Assembly: GCA_022779465.1 (NCBI GenBank)
Contig: JALFTB010000021.1
Coordinates: 1 to 17,134, forward strand
Reading direction: 5' to 3'
From: CAG-533 sp022779465
GTDB taxonomy: Bacteria > Bacillota_I > Bacilli_A > RF39 > UBA660
DNA: 17,134 nt
Below, piece by piece: positions 7,055 to 14,100 of the stretch. Position numbers and translations under genes: made by a program. The notes beneath the pieces were generated by a model that was not told where the DNA came from, made no database searches, and was given only the letters and a program-made list of their open reading frames with translations. Numbering within the stretch: position 1 is the stretch's first letter; every line of letters begins with the position of its first letter.

Positions 7055-7475
7055 CCCTTAAATTCTTTAAATTAGAAAGCCAAAAATAATCTTCTTTTTC
7101 AAAATCAACTATAAATAAATAAGGAATATTAACTAAAACAGATAAAAAAGAACTATTAGGTACATTACACTTTAAAATCATAAAACTATTATTAACAATT
7201 AACTTACTAACCTCATCAGTATAATAATTATTAAACATATGCGTATTCCCATAACAATTATAACAATCATTATCTTTATATCTATTAAAAATAAATTCAT
7301 TTAAAGACTTTTTATCAAATTTTTCTGTAAAAGAATAATATTCATTAGATAAAATCCTTAAATTCTCTTTAGTACTAACTTTAATATTCAAATATGCCTT
7401 ATATAAATTAAATGGCATATCTTTAGTTAAATTATAATATTCTCTATTAACCTTAAAAATATAAAAAGTTCGCAT
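7038..7475 (-). CDS. sirA: SirA-like sporulation inhibitor of replication (YneE)
   Basis: The protein has 145 residues from ATG 7475. SirA of Bacillus, of about the same length, binds domain I of DnaA and blocks new rounds of replication when Spo0A is active. The resemblance is at both ends: the N-terminal MRTFYIFKVNREYY, and near the C-terminus FLSVLVNIPYLFIVDFEKEDYFWL, here quoted in part (FIVDFEKEDYFWL), which fits the FAFDF...YGWL pattern I recall for Bacillus. The middle is divergent. Synteny with yneF strongly supports the call. The ATG has GGGTGAT (7486-7480) 4 bases upstream; the in-frame GTG at 7484 overlaps that site. No terminator follows. The N- and C-terminal similarity is from memory, not an alignment. 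Confidence 0.75.
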   Translation of the reverse strand: MRTFYIFKVNREYYNLTKDMPFNLYKAYLNIKVSTKENLRILSNEYYSFTEKFDKKSLNEFIFNRYKDNDCYNCYGNTHMFNNYYTDEVSKLIVNNSFMILKCNVPNSSFLSVLVNIPYLFIVDFEKEDYFWLSNLKNLRVVYDS

Positions 7476-7533
7476 GATTATCACCCGAACTTAATATATA
7501 ACAATAATTTTAAAAATATTGTCGAATTATCAA

Positions 7534-7857
7534 TTATCTATGTTTTTTAGCTTTTTTAGTAGTTGTAGTAACAATTTCTTCCCAATTAGCTGTTATCTTA
7601 GTATCTTTTGTAATACCAGTATCAAATTTATATTCTGCACCATCTACAGTCCAACCTTTAAAAGTATAACCTTCTTTAGTTGGATCTTCTGGTTTACTTA
7701 CAGTATCATATTTTTTAACTTCTACACTTTCAATTTTAGTACCACCATCAGTATCAAAAGTAACTGTATATTTAGGTGTACTAAAGAATAAAGAATAAAT
7801 AAAGATGCCAACTAATATAACTGTAACAACTAATAAAATTATATTTTCTTTTTTCAT
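7534..7857 (-). CDS. Membrane-anchored protein with one InlB B-repeat
   Basis: The protein has 107 residues. A transmembrane segment at about 5-25 is followed by one complete InlB B-repeat (Listeria-Bacteroides/Flg_new type): YTVTFDTDGGTKIESVEV, then YDTVSKPEDPTKEGYTF, KGWTVDGAEYKF and TKITANW. A Thr/Lys-rich basic tail (TTTTKKAKKHR) ends it. Such repeats are usually found in tandem in large adhesins; a single copy on a short anchor is unusual but looks complete. There is no sortase motif. AGGAGG sits 6 bases or less before the ATG, a strong ribosome site. It is probably displayed outside the membrane. Confidence 0.85.
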   Translation of the reverse strand: MKKENIILLVVTVILVGIFIYSLFFSTPKYTVTFDTDGGTKIESVEVKKYDTVSKPEDPTKEGYTFKGWTVDGAEYKFDTGITKDTKITANWEEIVTTTTKKAKKHR

Positions 7858-7874
7858 GTATCCTCCTCTATTAA

Positions 7875-7903
7875 ATTATAACATAAAATATTAAAAAAAA
7901 GTA
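7875..7903 (-). promoter_or_regulatory. Promoter of the InlB-repeat gene
   Basis: TATAAT lies at 7880-7875. The -35 slot at 17 nt (7903-7898, TACTTT) is weak and lies within the obgE terminator stem and T-tract. Confidence 0.55.
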
Positions 7904-7919
7904 GCCTTAGCTACTCTTT
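7893..7919 (-). terminator. Rho-independent terminator of obgE
   Basis: Ten pairs (AAAGAGTAGC at 7919-7910 with GCTACTTTTT at 7905-7896, one G-U) surround loop TAAG, with T8 at 7900-7893. The 5' arm is the Lys and Glu codons and the TAG stop of obgE. Confidence 0.9.
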
Positions 7920-9170
7920 AAAGTTAAATATATAATCTAAGATACGTACCTCATCACCACGTTTAGCTCCTAATCTCTCAAGTTCATCTTCAACACCCAT
8001 ACCTTTAAGCTTACGAGCAAATCTTAAAATACTTTCATCTTCAGTAAATCTAGTCATCTTAAGTAAAGTTTCAACTTCTTTACCTTCAACAACCCATAAA
8101 TCATTTTCTCTATGAATAGTAAAAGGTTTAGAATCTTCAAATTTATATAAAATATGACTCTCATTATTAGTATTAAAAACAACATTTTCGTTTTCTTTAA
8201 CTAATCTATTTAAATCAGTTAATAATTCCCCTATTCCCTCATTATATAACGCACTAATAGGATAAACCTTAATATCTGGATACTTCTTCTTAAATAACTC
8301 TAAATTAGCCTTAGAACTATCTAAATCCATCTTATTAGCAATTACTACATTAGGTCTAAGTAATAAAGATTCATCATACTTCTTAAGTTCATTAACAATA
8401 ATTTCATAAGACTCAATTGGATCATTACCTTCAATTCCACTCATATCTACAACATGAGCAATAACCTTAGTTCTTTCTGCATGTCTTAAAAATTTATGTC
8501 CAAGACCAATACCCTCAGAAGCACCTTCAATTAAACCAGGTAAATCTGCCATTACAAAACTATCATCATAAACCTTAACAACCCCTAAATTAGGAGATAA
8601 AGTTGTAAAATGATAAGCAGCAATCTTTGGAGTAGCATTACTAATTACACTAAGTAAAGTACTCTTACCAACTGAAGGAAGACCAACAAGTCCAACATCA
8701 GCTAAAACCTTAAGTTCACATTTAACTTCAAGTTCTTCTCCAGGAGCACCAAGTTCACTCATCTTAGGAGCAGGGTTATCATGAGTAGCAAAAGCTCGAT
8801 TACCTCTACCACCTCTACCACCTTTCGCAACAACAAATTCGCCATCAATCAAATCACAAATAACATTACCAGTACTTAAATCAGTTACAACAGTTCCTTC
8901 AGGTACCTTAATGATAACATCTTCAGCATTAGCCCCATTACGATCATCACCCTTACCATTAACACCCTTATCACCTTTAATAATCTTTTTAACCTTTAAA
9001 TCAATTAAAGTTTTTAAAGATTTATCAGTTTTAAAAATAATACTAGCACCTTTTCCACCATTGCCACCATTAGGTCCGCCCATAGCAATAAACTTCTCAC
9101 GTCTAAAAGAAGTACAACCATCTCCACCCTTACCAGCAATTAATTTAATTTTAACCTCATCTACAAACAT
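7911..9170 (-). CDS. obgE: Obg family GTPase (ribosome assembly)
   Basis: The protein has 419 residues, full length for the Bacilli form. The glycine-rich Obg fold spans residues 1-157 (GGKGGDG-type repeats such as GGPNGGNGGKGA). The G domain follows with G1 GLPSVGKS (163-170), the switch HFTTLSPNLG (about 187-196), G3 DLPGLIEGA (209-217), G4 NKMD (279-282) and G5 SAL (306-308). From about 337 a C-terminal OCT domain ends LDYIFNFKE. Obg is an essential GTPase that binds the 50S subunit late in assembly and is linked to (p)ppGpp and stress signalling. The ATG has GAGGA 8 bases upstream. It follows the Smr gene but also has its own promoter. Confidence 0.97.
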   Translation of the reverse strand: MFVDEVKIKLIAGKGGDGCTSFRREKFIAMGGPNGGNGGKGASIIFKTDKSLKTLIDLKVKKIIKGDKGVNGKGDDRNGANAEDVIIKVPEGTVVTDLSTGNVICDLIDGEFVVAKGGRGGRGNRAFATHDNPAPKMSELGAPGEELEVKCELKVLADVGLVGLPSVGKSTLLSVISNATPKIAAYHFTTLSPNLGVVKVYDDSFVMADLPGLIEGASEGIGLGHKFLRHAERTKVIAHVVDMSGIEGNDPIESYEIIVNELKKYDESLLLRPNVVIANKMDLDSSKANLELFKKKYPDIKVYPISALYNEGIGELLTDLNRLVKENENVVFNTNNESHILYKFEDSKPFTIHRENDLWVVEGKEVETLLKMTRFTEDESILRFARKLKGMGVEDELERLGAKRGDEVRILDYIFNFKE

Positions 9171-9195
9171 AGAAAGTCCTCATTTCTAGTTAGGT

Positions 9196-9224
9196 ATAAT
9201 ACCATATTTATTAATATAATTCAA
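9196..9224 (-). promoter_or_regulatory. Internal promoter for obgE, extended -10
   Basis: The -35 is TTGAAT (9224-9219), the spacer is 17 nt, and the -10 is TATTAT (9201-9196) preceded by TGG, an extended -10. The -35 lies within the end of the Smr gene. Confidence 0.65.
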
Positions 9225-9471
9225 TGATAGTACACCCCGCATTATCAATTGATAAATATAACTTTTTAACCCTTTTATCCCTCTTAAAACGTCTATTTAT
9301 TTCATCTCTTAAAATACCATAACCAATCCCATGAATTATTACAATCTTTTTATTTCTTAACTTAATATTATCATTAATAAAATCACTAACTGGAACATAA
9401 ACTGTTTCCCTTGTAAAACCATGAACATCAATACTAGGTAATATATTTAAAAAAGGACTACCCTTGTGCAT
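9211..9471 (-). CDS. Stand-alone Smr-domain protein
   Basis: This 86-residue protein is little more than one Smr (small MutS-related) domain. The conserved SIDVHGFT lies at 14-20 and the loop IIHGIGYGILR at about 45-55, the HGxGxGxLR signature linked to nuclease activity or nucleic-acid binding. DNAGCTIIEL closes the fold. The family includes the C-terminus of MutS2, which has been tied to ribosome rescue and DNA recombination; single-domain forms are poorly characterised. It overlaps the end of the PfkB-like gene by 14 bases, with AAGGT 8 bases before its ATG, so the two are probably coupled. Confidence 0.9.
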   Translation of the reverse strand: MHKGSPFLNILPSIDVHGFTRETVYVPVSDFINDNIKLRNKKIVIIHGIGYGILRDEINRRFKRDKRVKKLYLSIDNAGCTIIELY

Positions 9472-10444
9472 TAGTAGTACCTTCTTTACTTGCTAATTGT
9501 GGCATATCATTATCAGTAGTTAATTCTTCAATAGAAGTTTCAGTCTTAGGTTCCGTTAAACCACAAGTATTAAATACATATTCTTTATCAGGTATCGAAC
9601 TTAAAGAACCAACTCTACCAGTTCCAATAAAAGCTGCCATATTACATACCTTAGCAGTCATATCCATATCAAAACCCCTAATAATTGAATAAGCATAAGC
9701 TCCAAAAAAAGCTGCATCATAATTAGAATCATCTTTCTTAACGACATTAACTGCTGGAATCATCTTAACTTGACGTTCCTTAACATATAATACACCATTT
9801 TCCTTAAGCATTAAAATATATTGTGCTTTATTTAAATCCTTTATCTTTTGAAACATATTAACTAAAGTTTTAGGTTTATTAATATAAGCATCTAATTTAG
9901 TTAAAGCCTTAGCAAAATCAAAATTAGCACATACATAATGAGATCTCTTACTCATATCATAATATTGTTCATTAACCTTATTACCAATAAAAATAATTTT
10001 AGAAGTTGGATAATTATTAGCAGCAGCTATACCACCACCAATATCTGAACCATCAACAATAATATAATCAGGAATAATATCATACTTAAATCTAGTTAAA
10101 TAAGCCCCATTATCACTTAAAACTGAACTAGATAACCCATTACTCTTATCTAAAGTAATATAATTAACATTACTCTTAACTTCAAAATTAGTTTCAACAT
10201 TCTTAATATCAACATTATATTTCTCAAGTTCAGCCTTAATCTTATTACCAGTCTCATCACCACTAATTAAACCAGCATAATGAACTTTAATACCCCATTT
10301 AGAAAGCATACAAGCTACATAAACACTAATACCACCTGGTTGTTCCAATCTTTCAGAAGTAGCCTTAAAAGCCCCTAAAGAAGGATAACTATCAACCGGT
10401 AAAACAACATCATAATTAGGTTTACCAATAACTAAGACATTCAT
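9458..10444 (-). CDS. PfkB-fold protein with altered catalytic motifs
   Basis: The product has 328 residues. The overall sequence is that of a PfkB/ribokinase-like carbohydrate kinase: start MNVLVIGKPNYDVVLPV, substrate-lid region, PGGISVYVACMLSKWG (about 36-51), YAGLISGDETG, and a C-terminal AAFFGAYAYSI helix. Two signatures are changed. The Asn of the GGxxxN motif is Tyr (about Y42), and the DTxGAGDxF active-site block reads DDSNYDAAF (about 238-246), so the catalytic Asp position is Ala with an Asp one place earlier. It may be a kinase with an unusual site, or a binding protein that lost catalysis. ATG 10444 has AAGGGTGAT 3 bases upstream; an in-frame TTG at 10471 lacks a site. The 3' end overlaps the Smr gene. 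Confidence 0.8.
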   Translation of the reverse strand: MNVLVIGKPNYDVVLPVDSYPSLGAFKATSERLEQPGGISVYVACMLSKWGIKVHYAGLISGDETGNKIKAELEKYNVDIKNVETNFEVKSNVNYITLDKSNGLSSSVLSDNGAYLTRFKYDIIPDYIIVDGSDIGGGIAAANNYPTSKIIFIGNKVNEQYYDMSKRSHYVCANFDFAKALTKLDAYINKPKTLVNMFQKIKDLNKAQYILMLKENGVLYVKERQVKMIPAVNVVKKDDSNYDAAFFGAYAYSIIRGFDMDMTAKVCNMAAFIGTGRVGSLSSIPDKEYVFNTCGLTEPKTETSIEELTTDNDMPQLASKEGTTNAQG

Positions 10445-10470
10445 AATATCACCCTTTATTCTATATAACA

Positions 10471-10499
10471 ATTATAATATAAAATAATAAAATAAACAA
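10471..10499 (-). promoter_or_regulatory. Promoter of the PfkB-like/Smr unit
   Basis: The -35 is TTGTTT (10499-10494) and the -10 is TATAAT (10476-10471), with a 17-nt spacer, the same elements as the yneF promoter. The -35 begins just after the T-tract of the preceding terminator. Confidence 0.75.
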
Positions 10500-10500
10500 T

Positions 10501-10531
10501 AAAAAAATTGTAGTTGTTAACCTACAATTTT
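10501..10531 (-). terminator. Rho-independent terminator of the TasA-like gene
   Basis: About eleven pairs (AAAAATTGTAG with CTACAATTTTT) enclose the 8-nt loop GTTAACAA, followed by a T-tract ending at 10501. The 5' arm begins with the last A of the TAA stop codon. Confidence 0.9.
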
Positions 10532-11121
10532 TACCATTCTACTAATCTTCTGTCTGGCCAAGTTCCTGCTTCTTTCATAATAATTTTAGCATCAAATTCG
10601 GCTTCTTGACCACCTACATTTTGATTATTTTCATTATCCTTAAAGAATATCTCAAGCTTATAAGTATGTTTAACACCTTGTCCAGTTTTAAATTGACCTA
10701 CTCCAAAAGTCACAGTACTTTGACCAAGTGGTAGTGCATAATTAGAAACATTACTTACCGGAGTGCCACCTTCATTAACCGTATTAGTTAAAGAATAAGA
10801 TAAATAACCAGCATTAAAAGTATTCTTATTTACTTCTAGGCCAATTTGATAATTCATTGGTAAAGAAGTATTATTACTTCCCTTTAAAGTAAAATTCTTA
10901 CTTATCCAAGCTTCTTCTTTCGGATAAGCATTAACAATATTTAAATGTTCTCCTTCAGTATAATCAATTGCTAAAGTACCACCATTAAGCATTACAGTTG
11001 AAGCTATCTCAGTTCCTGATGCCACTGCCGTAAAATACGCATAAGAACCAATTGATACCGCAATTAGTAAAACACTAATAGAAATAATCAGTATAATTAA
11101 TTTATTTTTATTATTCTTCAT
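10531..11121 (-). CDS. TasA/camelysin-like secreted protein
   Basis: The protein has 196 residues. A positively charged start (MKNNKNK) and a hydrophobic helix at about 8-26 lead into GSYAYFTAVASG, the arrangement found at the start of TasA/CalY (camelysin, M73) proteins and related low-GC surface proteins. The rest is beta-rich and probably exported: NGGTLAIDYTEG, SLPMNYQIGLEV, a conserved-looking YKLEIFFKDNENNQNVGG and AKIIMKEAGTWP. No metalloprotease HExxH is present, and no dedicated SipW-type signal peptidase is encoded in the window. A fibre or surface-matrix role is inference. GAGGA sits 6-7 bases before the ATG. It is monocistronic. Confidence 0.75.
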   Translation of the reverse strand: MKNNKNKLIILIISISVLLIAVSIGSYAYFTAVASGTEIASTVMLNGGTLAIDYTEGEHLNIVNAYPKEEAWISKNFTLKGSNNTSLPMNYQIGLEVNKNTFNAGYLSYSLTNTVNEGGTPVSNVSNYALPLGQSTVTFGVGQFKTGQGVKHTYKLEIFFKDNENNQNVGGQEAEFDAKIIMKEAGTWPDRRLVEW

Positions 11122-11144
11122 CTCTAATCCTCTATTCTATAAAA

Positions 11145-11173
11145 ATTATACCTAAAGAATTAAAAAAGTACAA
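11145..11173 (-). promoter_or_regulatory. Promoter of the TasA-like gene
   Basis: TATAAT lies at 11150-11145 with a 17-nt spacer to TTGTAC (11173-11168). The spacer carries a T6 run that is also the possible U-tract of the polC terminator. Confidence 0.65.
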
Positions 11174-11195
11174 TAGTTAATTTTAAAATAAACTA
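11162..11195 (-). terminator. Possible weak terminator of polC
   Basis: A 22-nt near-palindrome (11195-11174, arms TAGTT and AACTA around an ATTTTAAAAT core) spans the polC stop codon. T6 follows after 6 more bases (11167-11162). The stem is AT-only apart from one pair and the gap before the T-run is long, so termination may be incomplete. Confidence 0.4.
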
Positions 11196-14100
11196 AGTTG
11201 ACTAGATTCAGGCATTTGTTCTAAAACACCCATTGTTCTTAATTTTTCAATTAAAGTTTGACTGACCTTACCTCTAGATTGTAAATCTTCAACACTAATA
11301 AATCTACCCTTTTCTCTTTCATTAACAATCGTATTAGCAACAGTTTCACCTAATCCATCTACTGATAAAAATGGTGGTCTAATTGAATTTTCATCATAAA
11401 CACCCCAAGTAATAGCTGGACTATCATATAAATCAATTGGTAAAAATTTAATACCTCTTGCTGTTGCTTCTAAACAAACCTTTAAACATTCTAAAACGCC
11501 TAATTCTTTATTAGTAGCTTCAAAACCTTTACTTTGAATTTCTAATACTCTTTCTTTAATTGCATCATAACCTTTAATCATAGTTTCAACTTCAAAATCA
11601 GTTGCTTTACTAGTTAACCAAGATGCATAGAAATAAACTGGCATATGTACTTTAAACCAAGCAATTCTAAATGCCGAAATAACATAAGCAGCCGCATGAG
11701 CTTTCGGGAACATATATTTAATCTTATGACAAGATTCAATATACCAATCTGGAATATGATTATCAATCATCGTTTGTTTATGTTTTTCCCAAGTTTCCTT
11801 TTCTTTAGGTTTACTTGCTTTACCCTTACGTACAAATTCCATTATTTTAAAGGCTTTAATCGGTTCAACACCTTGTTGCATCAAATATACCATAATATCA
11901 TCACGACAACCTATAGTATCTTTAAAAGGTACCTTTATAACCCCATTTTCATCCGGAGTACATAAATCTCTCGCATTACCAAGCCATACATCAGTACCGT
12001 GAGATAAACCAGCTATTTTTATAAGTTCTGCAAAAGTAGTTGGTTTAATTTCTGCAACCATTCCAATTGTAAAATTAGTCCCAAATTCAGGAATACCCAA
12101 AGTACCAGTTGGACATAATATTTGATCATTAGTAACTCCTAAAGCTTCCGTACTAGAGAAAATACTCATAGTTTCTTTATCATCTAAAGGAACCTTAGTA
12201 ACATCTTTTTTAGTTAAATCTTGAATCATACGTAACTGAGTTGGATCAGAATGTCCTAAAATATCTAATTTTAATAAATCTTCTTCAATTGAATGGTATC
12301 CAAAGTGAGTTGTTCTCCAAGCACTATTCGGATCATCTGCTGGAAATTGAAATGGTGTAAAATCAAAGACATCCATATAATCAGGAACAACAACTATTCC
12401 ACCTGGATGTTGACCAGTAGTTCTCTTAACTCCTGTACATCCTAGTGCCAATCTTTCAATCTCTGTACTTCTCATAAATAGGCCTTTATCTTCGACATAA
12501 CCTTTAACAAAACCATAAGCCGTTTTTTCTGCTACTGTACCAATTGTTCCCGCCCTATATACATTATCAACCCCGAATAACACCTTAGTATATTCATGAG
12601 TTGAAGCTTGATTTAATTCGGAGAAATTTAAATCGATATCTGGAACCTTATCTGCATTAAAACCTAAGAACGTTGCAAATGGCATATCTTGACCATCTTT
12701 ATATAACTTTTCTCCACAATTAGGACAAACCCTATCTGGTAAATCAATTCCACAAGAATAAGTTTTACTTAATTTTTCTCCATTTTCATCTTCGAAAAAA
12801 CTACTCTTACAATTAGTACATCTATAATGTGCTTCTAAAGGATTAACTTCTGTAATACCCATCATTGTTGCTACAAAAGAAGAACCAACAGAACCTCTTG
12901 AACCAACTAAGAAACCTTCATCATTAGAGTGTTTAACTAATCTTTGAGCAATTAAGTAAATTGGATCGAAACCTCCACCAATAATACCACCTAAATTTTT
13001 CTTTAATTTCTTTTCTAAAGCAGCATCATTAAGTTCACCATCTTCTTCACTCCAATGATTCTTAATGTTCTCTTTAACTAAAGATTTAACCGCATCAATA
13101 CCCTCAAAAATAACTTCATGAGCTTTTTTAAAAATCTTTCTTTCAAGTTCTGGATCATCTTCACTAGTTTCATTTAATATAAGTTCTCTACATGCTTTAT
13201 AAACTGAATCACCATATAACTCCTTAGCAATTCTCTCTTCAATAATTAAAGGTAAATCATCACCATACCAAGATGTAGCTTTTTCATAAACCAAATCCGT
13301 AACAACCCTTGGACAATCTAAATAACTCTTGCCATCATCAGCTTTAACTCTAGGAGAGAAAGGAGTTCCACCCGTATCAATAATAACTTCAAACTCACCA
13401 ACCATATCAGCTACTTTATTTGTATTAGTTACAACAATCTCATAAGCTAAATCATCACCTAAGAATTTAAAATCATTAAGCATCTCTTCCGTATTTCTAA
13501 AATGCATTGAAGGAATCTTTGTAATACTTTGTTTAGCTAAAGGATGTCTTCCTCCTCCTGGAACCTTTTGATTAATAATAATTTCTCTATATATCTTATC
13601 TTCTCTAAAGAAATGATGAACATCACCAGTAGCTACAATAATCTTACCAGCTTCTTTAGTCGCATTAACAACCTTTTTAACATGATTAGCAAGCTCTAAT
13701 TCATTCGCAAAATCACTAGTTTGAATTAAATGATTATAAACCTCTAAAGGTTGAACCTCAACATAATCATAAAAATTAATTATATTAGTAAGTTCTTCTC
13801 CATCTTTACTTCTAGCTTCAATAAATACCTCAGATTCATAACAACCACTGCCGATAATTAAACCCTCTCTAAGATCATTTAGGACACTTCTAGGGATTCT
13901 TGGAGTCTTGTATAAATATGTTGTATTAGCTAAAGAAACAATCTTAAATAAATTCTTTAAACCCGTTTTATTTAAAACAATCGCATTAAAATGAAAAGTT
14001 CTACCAAATTTATGAATCTCTTCCTTAGAAATCAATTTATCTAAATCACTAATTAAACTTTTACCCTGTCTAATTAACTTCTCACACATCTTATGAAAAA

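Noticed and set aside
7501..7522. Inverted repeat ACAATA...TATTGT between the InlB-repeat gene and sirA
   Set aside because: The arms are only six bases, the core is AT-only and no T-tract follows on the minus strand. Such palindromes are expected by chance in this composition; a weak terminator or operator cannot be supported.
7487..7540. Possible sirA promoter
   Set aside because: A TATATT and a TCGACA can be found, but the spacing is 18-19 nt and neither is a good match; I could not support a call.
7519..7791. Plus-strand open frame of 90 codons, rich in Phe, Ser and Cys
   Set aside because: It is the exact complement of the InlB-repeat gene; the Phe/Ser bias comes from Lys/Glu/Thr codons on the other strand.
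8911..9189. Plus-strand open frame of 92 codons, rich in Pro and Leu
   Set aside because: It is the complement of the glycine-rich Obg domain; Gly codons read backwards give Pro. It is a shadow.
11645..11965. Plus-strand open frame of 106 codons
   Set aside because: It lies wholly inside polC on the opposite strand with no promoter or ribosome site.
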